Part shown: piece after piece, positions 1 through 6,987 of the stretch
Numbering within the stretch: position 1 is the first letter of the stretch
How the letters are laid out: the number at the start of each line of letters is the position of its first letter
NCBI RefSeq assembly: GCF_020686945.1
Contig: NZ_JAJEPR010000065.1
Location: 1-7,578, forward strand
DNA length: 7,578 nucleotides
Source of the DNA: Limivivens faecihominis
GTDB lineage: Bacteria; Bacillota; Clostridia; Lachnospirales; Lachnospiraceae
Direction of reading: 5' to 3'
Position numbers and translations under genes: made by a program
Notes under the pieces: model-generated
Told to the model about the DNA's origin: nothing
The model's database searches: none
The model's input: the letters and a program-made list of their open reading frames with translations, nothing else

Positions 1-191
1 AGGGTAATATGATGAACCAGGGCTACCCGCAGCAGGGCAATATGATGAACCAGGGTTATCCGCAGCAGGGAAGCATGATGAACCAGGGCTACCCGCAGCA
101 GGGAAGCATGATGAACCAGGGCTATCCGCAGCAGGGTAACATGATGAATCAGGGTTATCCGCAGCAGGACAATATGATGAACCAGGGCTAT
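1..191 (+). repeat. 33-bp in-frame tandem repeat encoding MMNQGYPQQG(N/S)
   Basis: Five complete 33-bp units begin at 9, 42, 75, 108 and 141, and a sixth partial unit begins at 174. The end of an earlier unit occupies 1-8, so the array continues outside the window. Units differ only by a few, mostly silent, changes: tac/tat, ggc/ggt, aac/aat, with Asn or Ser at the last position and one Gly-to-Asp in the fifth unit. Near identity at DNA level suggests recent expansion by slippage or recombination, so copy number probably varies between strains. Confidence 0.95.
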
Positions 192-296
192 GGAGCAAGC
201 ATGGCACAGGAAAGCACTGGAGATTCATGGGTATGCAGCTGTGGTGCCAGAAATACCGGTATCTTCTGTGAATATTGCGGAGCGCCGAAACCGTGA
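1..296 (+). CDS. ydjI: C-terminal fragment of a repeat-bearing zinc-ribbon protein, probably YdjI-type SPFH/virion-core protein (5' end outside window)
   Basis: The reading frame is open to the left edge (…Gln-Gly-Asn before the first Met), so the ATG at 9 is an internal repeat codon, not a start; the gene begins upstream. What is visible is a low-complexity Met/Asn/Gln/Gly/Tyr/Pro stretch made of an 11-residue unit (MMNQGYPQQG followed by N or S) repeated five times plus a partial copy. A short linker and a terminal zinc ribbon follow, with a CxC pair and a CxxC pair about 12 residues later, ending in CGAPKP. Known: bacterial YdjI-like SPFH proteins often end in a zinc ribbon after a flexible Gln/Gly-rich linker, and they are encoded with YdjG-like and YdjH-like proteins, as here. 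The SPFH domain itself is not in the window, so the assignment rests on the tail and the two genes downstream. Any secreted or cytosolic protein with a zinc-ribbon tail is the alternative. Confidence 0.65.
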   Translation, partial: GNMMNQGYPQQGNMMNQGYPQQGSMMNQGYPQQGSMMNQGYPQQGNMMNQGYPQQDNMMNQGYGASMAQESTGDSWVCSCGARNTGIFCEYCGAPKP

Positions 297-311
297 CCTG
301 TAGAAAGAAAA

Positions 312-352
312 GGAACGCTTCTGAATCACAATAAAAAATGAGGAAGAGTTCC
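312..352 (+). promoter_or_regulatory. Imperfect intercistronic hairpin between the ydjI-like and ydjG-like genes
   Basis: Arms GGAACGCTTCT (312-322) and GGAAGAGTTCC (342-352) can pair over eleven positions with one G/A mismatch and one terminal G-T wobble, around a 19-base A-rich loop. No T-tract follows (CTTAAAAG), so this is not a standard intrinsic terminator. It could be an mRNA-processing or stability hairpin that lowers expression of the downstream genes, or chance. Confidence 0.3.
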
Positions 353-383
353 CTTAAAAGATAAGAAAGGGAGAACGGAAAAT

Positions 384-1481
384 ATGTCTGATGTTATAGA
401 ATATAAATGCCCATTTTGTGGCGGTGCAATGGAATTTGACTCAAAATCCCAGCATATGAAATGCCTGTATTGTAATACGGAAATGACGGTTGAAGAATTT
501 CAGCGCACACAGAAACCGGAAGCTGAAACAGCAGCCGAAAAGAAAACGGCAAAAGAAAACTGGTTCTCCCTGAGCAGCGGCCAATGGCAAAAAGATGAGA
601 CAAATCATATGCGTGTCTATTCCTGCCAGTCCTGCGGTGGTGAAATTGTGGCAGATGAAACAACAGGAGCCACGACCTGCCCGTTCTGTAATAATAAAGT
701 AACGATCAAGGGGCAGTTTTCCGGGGATCTTAAGCCGGATTATATCATCCCGTTCAAGATGGACAAAAAAGCTGCCAAAAAAAGATATTATTCGCATCTG
801 GAAGGAAGGAAATATCTGCCGAAGGTATTCCGAAAAGAAAATCATGTCGATGAGATCAAAGGTGTCTACATTCCGTTCTGGTTGTTTGATGTGGATGCGG
901 ATGTTCAGATTACATATGAAGCGGAAAAAGTTCATGTACAGGAATCCAATGATACGGAGTATACAACCAGAGATATCTATCGAGTTGTTCGTGCCGGAAG
1001 TATCAGCTTCGAGCATATTCCGGCGGATGCCTCCAGAAAAATGGACGATACCTTGATGGAAGCGATAGAGCCCTTTCATTTCCGGGATGCGGTACCATTT
1101 CAGCCGGCTTACCTGGCCGGTTATCTTGCCGATCGTTATGATGTCAGTCTGGACGAACGTATGGACAGAGCAAGAGAGCGGATCCGCGTCTGTGCCGAAC
1201 GTTCCTTTCAGGCAACCGTAACCGGCTATAATGGTGGAAAAAGAGTCCAGGACAGTGATATAGAGATCAATCAGGCCGGTTACTGGTATGCCCTGTATCC
1301 GGTATGGCTTCTGAACACGACCTGGCGCGGAGAAAAATTTACTTTTGCAATGAACGGACAGACCGGAAAAATGGTCGGAGACCTGCCTCTGGATCGGTTT
1401 GCCTTCTGGAAATCCGTCCTGATCCGTACCGCTTTGATCGCAGGTCTGCTCTATACGCTGATGTACCTTGTCGTTATCTGA
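384..1481 (+). CDS. ydjG: Double zinc-ribbon, tail-anchored membrane protein (YdjG-like)
   Basis: Product of 365 residues. Two TFIIB-like zinc ribbons sit in the N-terminal part: Cys9/Cys12 with Cys27/Cys30, and Cys81/Cys84 with Cys99/Cys102, joined by a charged linker (about 42-60). The middle (115-335) is a soluble domain with aromatic motifs YIPFWLFD (162-169) and YALYPVWLLN (302-311), typical of the family. A single hydrophobic helix at about 342-364 closes the protein, so the bulk should be cytosolic on a C-terminal anchor. A GGGAG ribosome site lies about 11 bases before the ATG and no better start is seen. Known: B. subtilis YdjG acts with YdjH to place PspA and the SPFH protein YdjI at the membrane under envelope stress. 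The flanking YdjI-like tail and TPM gene support the same role here, although no pspA is visible. Function in this organism is inferred; family membership is fairly secure. Confidence 0.8.
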   Translation: MSDVIEYKCPFCGGAMEFDSKSQHMKCLYCNTEMTVEEFQRTQKPEAETAAEKKTAKENWFSLSSGQWQKDETNHMRVYSCQSCGGEIVADETTGATTCPFCNNKVTIKGQFSGDLKPDYIIPFKMDKKAAKKRYYSHLEGRKYLPKVFRKENHVDEIKGVYIPFWLFDVDADVQITYEAEKVHVQESNDTEYTTRDIYRVVRAGSISFEHIPADASRKMDDTLMEAIEPFHFRDAVPFQPAYLAGYLADRYDVSLDERMDRARERIRVCAERSFQATVTGYNGGKRVQDSDIEINQAGYWYALYPVWLLNTTWRGEKFTFAMNGQTGKMVGDLPLDRFAFWKSVLIRTALIAGLLYTLMYLVVI

Positions 1482-1502
1482 TGCAGCAGGAAGGAGGAAA
1501 AA

Positions 1503-2345
1503 ATGAAGATGAAAAAGAAAATATGGCACGGGCTGTCTGTTTTTCTCTGTCTGTTTATCCTGATGCTTCCTGCAAAAGCTTCTTCCATTCCCGCAGAACG
1601 TCAGAAACCGCTCCTGGTAGATGATGCCGGTCTGCTTACAACAGAAGAAAGTACAGCACTTTTAGAGAAGCTGGAGGAGATCAGTCAGAGACAGCAAAAT
1701 GAGGTGGCGATTGTCACTGTCAATTCCCTTGACGGCAAGACCGCACAGGCGTATGCTGATGATTATTATGATTACAATGGATATGGTTACGGAGAAAACG
1801 ATGACGGTATTCTGCTCCTGATCAGTATGGGCGAAAGAAAATGGGCGATTTCAACCTATGGCTATTGCCATCTTACAGCTTTTACAGATGCCGGTATTTC
1901 TTATATCAGTAATGAATTTCAAAGGAAACTCAGCAGTGGAAAATATGCACAGGTTTTTGACTGCTTCGCCGATCTGTGCGATCAGTTCCTGACACAGGCG
2001 GCAATCGGTGAACCGTACGATGTTGGAAATATGCCAAGCGGTCATGTAGCTCCCTTTTGGTTATTTGTGGATATCCTCATCGGATTCATCATTTCTTTCT
2101 GTATGGTTAGGAGAAAAGCCGGCTCATTGAAATCAGTGGTAAAACAGGATTCTGCAAGAGCCTATACCCGTGATGGTTCCATGACAGTCACAGTGGCGAG
2201 TGATCAGTTCGTCAACCGTATCGTTACCGAGCGGCGCATTCAGCGGGATACGCCCACCTCTTCCTCCTCGTCCTCTTCCGGAGGAAGTTCTTCTCATACC
2301 AGTTCTTCCGGACGTTCACATGGAGGAAGCAGCGGTTCCTTCTGA
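1503..2345 (+). CDS. ydjH: TPM-domain membrane protein (YdjH/YgcG-like)
   Basis: Product of 280 residues, starting 21 bases after the ydjG-like stop behind a strong AAGGAGG site. Residues 1-27 form a signal peptide (MKMKKK, hydrophobic core, Ala-Lys-Ala cleavage region). The TPM domain spans about 36-168 and carries family hallmarks: VDDAGLLT (39-46), the VAIVTVNSL strand (68-76), an acidic-aromatic stretch YADDYYDYNGYGYGENDDG (84-102), then GILLLIS. One transmembrane helix follows at about 184-202, then a basic cytosolic stretch and a low-complexity Ser/Gly/His tail (252-280) ending GSSGSF. Known: TPM domains include extracytoplasmic acid phosphatases and membrane-complex partners; the B. 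subtilis YdjH relative pairs with YdjG. By topology the TPM domain should face outside and the tail inside. Catalytic activity cannot be judged from sequence alone. The neighbours support a membrane-stress complex. Confidence 0.85.
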   Translation: MKMKKKIWHGLSVFLCLFILMLPAKASSIPAERQKPLLVDDAGLLTTEESTALLEKLEEISQRQQNEVAIVTVNSLDGKTAQAYADDYYDYNGYGYGENDDGILLLISMGERKWAISTYGYCHLTAFTDAGISYISNEFQRKLSSGKYAQVFDCFADLCDQFLTQAAIGEPYDVGNMPSGHVAPFWLFVDILIGFIISFCMVRRKAGSLKSVVKQDSARAYTRDGSMTVTVASDQFVNRIVTERRIQRDTPTSSSSSSSGGSSSHTSSSGRSHGGSSGSF

Positions 2346-2410
2346 CAGACAGCCGTAAGGTTTTAATGAAACAGAAAAATCTCTTGTTTTAACAATGCAA
2401 AGGAATCAGA

Positions 2411-4060
2411 ATGTCCTATCAAAAGAAAAGAAGGCTATCCTGTATCGTCGTTTTGCTGTTCGTTTTGCTGGCATATATCTGCAGGTTCATAGAAACAGAA
2501 AATGAACTGGTACAGACACTTGCCGACCAGTGCCGTGCCTGTACTTACCTTGGGATCTATTGTGCCTGGGTCATTTATCTGAACAAACATGTCGTACAGA
2601 AGAAAGTGCGCCAGTACCTGACTGCTATCGGATGTCTGATGGTATGCTGGTTCTTTTTGCGTACCGTGAAATACCATATCCTTCTGGACCCTCTTGGCGG
2701 ACATATCTGCTGGTATCTGTACTATATACCGATGATCCTGATCCCAACCTTTGGATTATCCGCCACTTTACTGATGGATGGAGCAGAGAAGAAGACAACA
2801 AAATGGATCACTGGCATCCTCTTATTCTTCTCTGTGGTATTGATCGTCTGTGTTCTTACCAATGATCTTCATCAGCAGGTTTTCCGGTTTGAAGGACCGG
2901 TTCCTTATTCTGATAAAAATTACAGTTATGGTATTCTTTTTATGTTGATCCAGTTCTGGATCATTGCCTGTCTGGTCATAATGGAGATACTGCTTGTTAA
3001 AAAGAGCCGGATCCCGGACAGGAAACGGTTCTGGCTACCGGTCATTCCCGGTTTGCTGCTGCTTGGCTGGAACATCGCCAATCTCCTCCGTTTGCCCTTT
3101 ATCAAAACCTTTGCAGGAGATATGACAGCAATCTGCTGTCTGCTTATGGCAGCGATTTTTCAGGGATGTATCCTTTGTGGACTGATACAGACCAACAGCC
3201 GTTATTTTGAACTGTTTCAGGCGACGGGCGGACTGGACGCCGAGATAACCGATAATTCCTTCCGACGCTATTATTTTTCCGGAGAGTTTCCGGAGCTTTC
3301 CAAAGACCTGCGGGATTCCATTATAGCAAAATCATCCGTCCAGGAACGAGGGATCCGCATCAATCATCTCCCTGTCAAGGGCGGACACCTGTTCTGGTCA
3401 GAAGATATTTCCGTTCTTCTGGATCAGTATCAGGATATTCAGGAACAGCAAGAAGAGCTGACTGCCCGGAATCAGCTTTTACGGAAAACCTATAAGAAAG
3501 AAGCAGAACGGCGAAAACTGGAAGAACAGAACCGGCTTTTAAATATCATACAAAGCCAGACCTCCAGACAATATGAACTGCTTTCTCACTATATGGAGAA
3601 GCTGGAGCAGACAGAGTCACGGGAAGAGTATGAGCTGATCTTAAGCAAAATAGTGGTTGTTGGAACTTATCTGAAGCGACGGAAAAATCTGATGCTGACC
3701 AGATATAGTTCCCGGGAGGATTCTCTGACCATGGCGGATCTGAAACAAAGCCTTGCAGAATCCTGCGAAAACCTGAAATTGTGCGAGATCAAAGCGGCCT
3801 ATTTTGTGCAGGATAAAGAAAAACAGATTCGTGCCGATGATGTCCTGAAATGCTACGATTTCTTTGAATGGCTGGTAGAGCAGCTGTTTGATGTCATGAA
3901 TTCTGTATTTTTCCGCGTGACCCATATTGAGGAAAAACTGCAGATTTCTGTTCATATTGTGAGTCAGGAAGATATCCGTCCATATCTGGCAGAGAAGCCG
4001 GGACTTCTGATTGAGCAGGAGGAGGAGCAGGAATGGTTTATCCGATGCCCAGTTTCATAG
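2411..4060 (+). CDS. Polytopic sensor with degenerate histidine-kinase core (probable pseudokinase, 7TM-HisK type)
   Basis: Product of 549 residues; start chosen by AAAGGA six bases upstream. About eight hydrophobic segments (near 9-27, 43-60, 68-92, 100-122, 132-153, 173-196, 207-228, 238-260) form an N-terminal membrane sensor like the 7TM region found on Firmicute histidine kinases. A PAS-like region (about 262-333) follows, then a Gln/Glu/Lys-rich coiled coil (335-378) and a helical dimerisation-like part with GTYLKRRKNLML (418-429). The C-terminal part (about 442-549) sits where the ATPase domain should be. I see no HxD/E phosphoacceptor motif, no N-box Asn and no GxG ATP-lid motifs, so it probably does not phosphorylate. 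It overlaps the next gene, a complete-looking kinase, by 28 bases, which suggests a fixed-ratio heteromeric receptor in which this protein supplies sensing and dimerisation. The ligand is unknown. A diverged but active kinase remains possible. Confidence 0.7.
   Translation: MSYQKKRRLSCIVVLLFVLLAYICRFIETENELVQTLADQCRACTYLGIYCAWVIYLNKHVVQKKVRQYLTAIGCLMVCWFFLRTVKYHILLDPLGGHICWYLYYIPMILIPTFGLSATLLMDGAEKKTTKWITGILLFFSVVLIVCVLTNDLHQQVFRFEGPVPYSDKNYSYGILFMLIQFWIIACLVIMEILLVKKSRIPDRKRFWLPVIPGLLLLGWNIANLLRLPFIKTFAGDMTAICCLLMAAIFQGCILCGLIQTNSRYFELFQATGGLDAEITDNSFRRYYFSGEFPELSKDLRDSIIAKSSVQERGIRINHLPVKGGHLFWSEDISVLLDQYQDIQEQQEELTARNQLLRKTYKKEAERRKLEEQNRLLNIIQSQTSRQYELLSHYMEKLEQTESREEYELILSKIVVVGTYLKRRKNLMLTRYSSREDSLTMADLKQSLAESCENLKLCEIKAAYFVQDKEKQIRADDVLKCYDFFEWLVEQLFDVMNSVFFRVTHIEEKLQISVHIVSQEDIRPYLAEKPGLLIEQEEEQEWFIRCPVS
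4018..4025 (+). promoter_or_regulatory. Shine-Dalgarno AGGAGGAG inside the upstream coding region
   Basis: AGGAGGAG lies seven bases before the ATG at 4033 and is encoded within the Glu-rich end (EQEEEQE) of the upstream pseudokinase. It fixes the kinase start and implies translational coupling of the overlapping pair. Confidence 0.75.
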
Positions 4061-5325
4061 AAAGCAGTATGAAAACCCAGAACAGCATCATGATCCTTAT
4101 GGAAATCTGCCTGATCCTTGAGCTGATCGTGCTTTTTTCCAGAATGATCCGTTCCGTTGGAAAGCGAAAAATCATGAGCACAGCGGTAGAATTTTTTCTT
4201 TCTTTTCTTTTTATGTCCGGACTTCTGAATGAGCACAGACTTCATGTGGATCATGACCACTACAAGCCCTTGTTTCATTCCTTTCCGGCATATCTGATGC
4301 TCCTTCTGGTGATCCTGCTGACGGTTTATCTGGTTTTTGCTATCCGAAAAGAAATAAAGGAATATCATCATTCTTTGTCACCCTGGTCCGTTCATGAAGC
4401 TGTGAACAATGTTCCCTGCGGCGTCTGTTTTTCCGATTCTCTTGGACGGATCATTCTGTGCAACATTAAGATGCAGGAATTGAGCAGAATGCTCACCGGA
4501 ACATATCTGCAGAATTATGAGTCTCTCCGCCATGCTATCCATGAGGATTCCAGGCAGAAAGACGTAATACAGCTAAGCTCCGACAACCATGTGTTTTATT
4601 TTCCGGACGGTTCTGTCTGGATGTTTCAGGAATATCCACTGAAAGAGCCTTCACTCGACGGATACCTGCAGACCGTTGCTGTCAATGTATCTGAGATCTA
4701 CTATAATGGAGAAGAGATCAAGAACAATAATGAAAAACTGGAGTTCCTGAACCGGAAACTGGAAGAAATGTATGAAAAGATCGGTGATGAGATACGGGAA
4801 CAGGAAACGCTTTCCATGAAAATGCAGGTACACGACAGCTTCGGAAGAAGTCTTCTCTCGATCCGAAGGATCCTGGAGAAAAAAGAAGAGCCGGAGAATA
4901 TGAAAGAACAGCTGGACACTCTGAAGCAGCTGGTTTATATTCTCACTGGCACAACGGTAGAAAAAGGAGAAGATCAGTATAAGGATACGGAAAAACAGGC
5001 CGAAAAGCTTGGAATCACACTTCAGATCCGTGGCAGTTATCCGAATGATCCGGTCAACAGGCTTCTGACAGACCGTGCGATCCGTGAATGCGTGACAAAC
5101 TGTGCACGCCATGCACATGGAACAACGGTTTACATACAGCTGGAAACAACTGACAAATGTCTGTATATCCAGATCACTAATGATGGGGAGGCCCCGGAAA
5201 AAGATGCAAAAGAAGGCGGCGGTCTGTCTGCCCTCAGAAAAGCTGTGGAAGCAGAAAAAGGAAGCATGAAAACGATTTTTGAACCGGTCTTTTGTCTGCG
5301 CATGCAGCTGCCGTTCAAAGAGTAA
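4033..5325 (+). CDS. Membrane sensor histidine kinase, HisKA_3/NarX-like
   Basis: Product of 430 residues. Three hydrophobic segments lie near 17-37, 52-64 and 86-104; the second and third flank a short His-rich stretch (EHRLHVDHDHY, 67-77). A PAS-like domain (about 118-222) follows, then a coiled linker (225-262). The phosphoacceptor region has the HisKA_3 signature VHDSFGRSLL with His267 and Asp268. The ATPase domain has an N-box RECVTNCARHAHG (Glu352, Asn356), a G1 box NDGEAP (383-388) and a Gly-rich G2 box GGGLSALR (395-402), so it looks catalytically competent. It overlaps the upstream degenerate kinase and is followed after 42 bases by a LuxR-type response regulator, the expected partner of this kinase class. 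Role inferred: autophosphorylate His267 in response to a signal received alone or with the upstream membrane protein, then transfer to Asp54 of the regulator. The signal is unknown. Confidence 0.88.
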   Translation: MVYPMPSFIESSMKTQNSIMILMEICLILELIVLFSRMIRSVGKRKIMSTAVEFFLSFLFMSGLLNEHRLHVDHDHYKPLFHSFPAYLMLLLVILLTVYLVFAIRKEIKEYHHSLSPWSVHEAVNNVPCGVCFSDSLGRIILCNIKMQELSRMLTGTYLQNYESLRHAIHEDSRQKDVIQLSSDNHVFYFPDGSVWMFQEYPLKEPSLDGYLQTVAVNVSEIYYNGEEIKNNNEKLEFLNRKLEEMYEKIGDEIREQETLSMKMQVHDSFGRSLLSIRRILEKKEEPENMKEQLDTLKQLVYILTGTTVEKGEDQYKDTEKQAEKLGITLQIRGSYPNDPVNRLLTDRAIRECVTNCARHAHGTTVYIQLETTDKCLYIQITNDGEAPEKDAKEGGGLSALRKAVEAEKGSMKTIFEPVFCLRMQLPFKE

Positions 5326-5367
5326 CAGAATAAGGGCTCAAAATGTCCTGGGGAAGGGAATGATGTT

Positions 5368-5994
5368 ATGGTACGTGTACTCATTGTAGAAGATCAGATG
5401 ATCATGCAGAAATATTTTGAATACCTGATCCTGCAGGAACCGGAATTCAGGCTTGTTAAGACCGTTGCAGATGCCAGGGAAGCCGTAAAGATCTGCAGCT
5501 ATTCTGCGATCGATCTGGTGCTGATGGATGTGCAGACCTTTCATAATCATGACGGACTGACAGCAGGAAAAGCGATCAAGGAGGAACATCCGGCTACAAA
5601 AGTGGTCATTATCACTTCATTGATCGATCCTAAAATACTGGAACGGGCAAAAACAGGCTGTGCAGACAGTTTGTGGTATAAGGATCATGGAGAAGCGGAG
5701 CTTCGGGATGTGATCCACAGGACACTTGACGGAGAGCATGTTTTTCCGGATACGACACCCGATGTGGAAATGAACTGGATCACCAGCGGAGAGATCAGTC
5801 CGAGACAGCTGGAAATGCTGCGTCTTTATATCTGCGGAATGTCTTATTCGGAAATTGCAAAAAAAATGGACTGTTCTACCTCCGGAGTACGCTGGAATTT
5901 CCAGGAAATGATCACAAAAGCCGGCTACAGCTGCAAAGAAGATCTGATCGCAGCGGCATTGGAGAGCAAGCTGATTGTCACCACTCTGAAATAA
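5368..5994 (+). CDS. NarL/LuxR-family two-component response regulator
   Basis: Product of 208 residues behind GGGAAGGG about nine bases upstream; the two ATGs at 5360 and 5363 are out of frame. The receiver domain (1-125) has the acidic pair Glu8/Asp9, phosphoacceptor Asp54 in LVLMDV, Thr83 in IITS and Lys105 in WYKD. The loop after Asp54 (VQTFHNHDG) lacks the usual Met-Pro and is one residue longer than normal. The C-terminal LuxR-type helix-turn-helix (about 143-198) reads ISPRQLEMLRLYICGMSYSEIA, with the recognition helix near 170-182 (STSGVRWNF instead of the common TVKxH). Placed directly after the kinase pair, it is almost certainly their output. Likely targets are its own operon and the secreted-protein gene 35 bases downstream, but no repeated operator was identified. 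Confidence 0.9.
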   Translation: MVRVLIVEDQMIMQKYFEYLILQEPEFRLVKTVADAREAVKICSYSAIDLVLMDVQTFHNHDGLTAGKAIKEEHPATKVVIITSLIDPKILERAKTGCADSLWYKDHGEAELRDVIHRTLDGEHVFPDTTPDVEMNWITSGEISPRQLEMLRLYICGMSYSEIAKKMDCSTSGVRWNFQEMITKAGYSCKEDLIAAALESKLIVTTLK

Positions 5995-6029
5995 CAAAAG
6001 CCTGTTTTTATCAGAAAGGAGAGAATACA

Positions 6030-6905
6030 ATGAAAAAACTTTCCATTACCATCGGTATCAGTGCGTTGCTTCTGGCTTTTATGCCTTTGGGCTGCCTGGC
6101 AGAAGAAACGCAGCAGGATGTACCTTATGACGTAACTGCCAGCCAGGCAGTTTTTCAGGACGTTTTAAGAGAAGAGGAATGCCAGGCTGGCATGGCGTTC
6201 CTGGGTTATATCGGAGAAGAGAATGTTTCTGCCCAGGATATCCTGGACTATGCAGAACAGACTGATTATTGGTACTACTATCCGCTTCTTCAAAACGCTG
6301 CGGTTGTCGATGCCGGCGGTTGTGAGATTTATGTGATCGTGCCCGCTTCTGAGTGGTCCGTTTTTGTTTATCCGTCAGAAATGACTGAAGAAGCCAAATA
6401 CAAAGATGATCTGGAAGCGCCTTATTATGAAGGATCGCCGGATGAAGTCATTCTCCTCCGGTGTAACATCAGTGAGATCTATTCAAATGTAATGGTCTCC
6501 GTCCGGGAAGGCAATATGAGTGTTACTTATCGTCCGGCTGCCTCATTAAAAGACGGTCACCTGGCAAAAGAGCAGCGCTGCTATGACTTCACCATTTATT
6601 CTGATGAATGTGATGGCGATGGATGTGATGACACTTCTGAGTACGACGAAGAGACTGCGGTCATACAGAATGCTTACGCTCTTCTCTGCCAGACGGATGA
6701 AGTTAACTACTACCTAAACCTTGGGATGTCTGTGTGGTATGACGGAACAAAAGAGATGATCGATGGAAAAGAATGTCTGGTATTTGTTCTTGGCACCGAA
6801 CACGAGGAATGCATCGTCAGAGAAAATTATTATGCCGTATCTGACAACCAGGTTTATTACTATGACGCGATCAATGATGCATGGAATATTCTGGGAGCCG
6901 GATAA
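6030..6905 (+). CDS. Secreted acidic, Cys- and Tyr-rich protein of unknown function
   Basis: Product of 291 residues behind a good AAAGGAGA site seven bases upstream and 35 bases after the response regulator stop. Residues 1-24 are a signal peptide (MKKL, hydrophobic core). Cleavage after Cys-Leu-Ala24 is favoured; the PLGC ending at Cys22 is only a poor lipobox, so a lipoprotein is possible but less likely. The mature part is strongly acidic and aromatic (for example YWYYYP 80-85) with nine cysteines (51, 98, 145, 184, 194, 199, 220, 249, 261), an unusual number for an exported Firmicute protein. Residues 193-204 (ECDGDGCDDTSE) loosely follow an EF-hand-like acidic loop and contain two of the cysteines. 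I do not recognise a family. Position at the end of a two-component operon suggests it is a regulated output, a ligand-binding partner of the sensor, or a feedback component. Confidence 0.75.
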   Translation: MKKLSITIGISALLLAFMPLGCLAEETQQDVPYDVTASQAVFQDVLREEECQAGMAFLGYIGEENVSAQDILDYAEQTDYWYYYPLLQNAAVVDAGGCEIYVIVPASEWSVFVYPSEMTEEAKYKDDLEAPYYEGSPDEVILLRCNISEIYSNVMVSVREGNMSVTYRPAASLKDGHLAKEQRCYDFTIYSDECDGDGCDDTSEYDEETAVIQNAYALLCQTDEVNYYLNLGMSVWYDGTKEMIDGKECLVFVLGTEHEECIVRENYYAVSDNQVYYYDAINDAWNILGAG

Positions 6906-6958
6906 TGCAGAAAAATCGCCAAAAACAAATGGTTCTGTGAGGGGACTGCGCAAACCTG

Positions 6959-6972
6959 CCATAGTGATATGG
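6959..6972 (+). repeat. Short perfect hairpin CCATA-GTGA-TATGG
   Basis: Five-bp arms (6959-6963 and 6968-6972) around a GTGA tetraloop, extendable by a G-T and a T-A pair. It lies in the 82-base convergent gap between the secreted-protein gene and the reverse-strand regulator. No T-tract follows on either strand, so it is not a standard terminator. The rest of 6906-6987 shows no recognisable feature. Confidence 0.35.
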
Positions 6973-6987
6973 TAAGGCGGCGCTTTC

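Noticed and set aside
1..191. Repeat array considered as a CRISPR array
   Set aside because: The units are contiguous with no spacers, keep an open reading frame and encode a protein repeat.
441..1529. Long reverse-strand reading frame of 362 codons opposite the ydjG-like gene
   Set aside because: It is antisense to a gene with clear zinc-ribbon motifs, a ribosome site and operon context; its translation shows no domain-like pattern.
2384..2395. Small palindrome TTGTT-TT-AACAA before the pseudokinase gene
   Set aside because: Arms of five AT-rich bases are expected by chance; no matching second site or clear promoter boxes were seen nearby.
3964..4371. Reverse-strand reading frame across the kinase overlap
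   Set aside because: It is antisense to both kinase genes, has low-complexity composition and no supporting ribosome site or motif.
6763..6975. Alternative-frame reading frame running past the end of the secreted-protein gene
   Set aside because: Most of it overlaps the well-supported secreted-protein gene in another frame, and it lacks a ribosome site.
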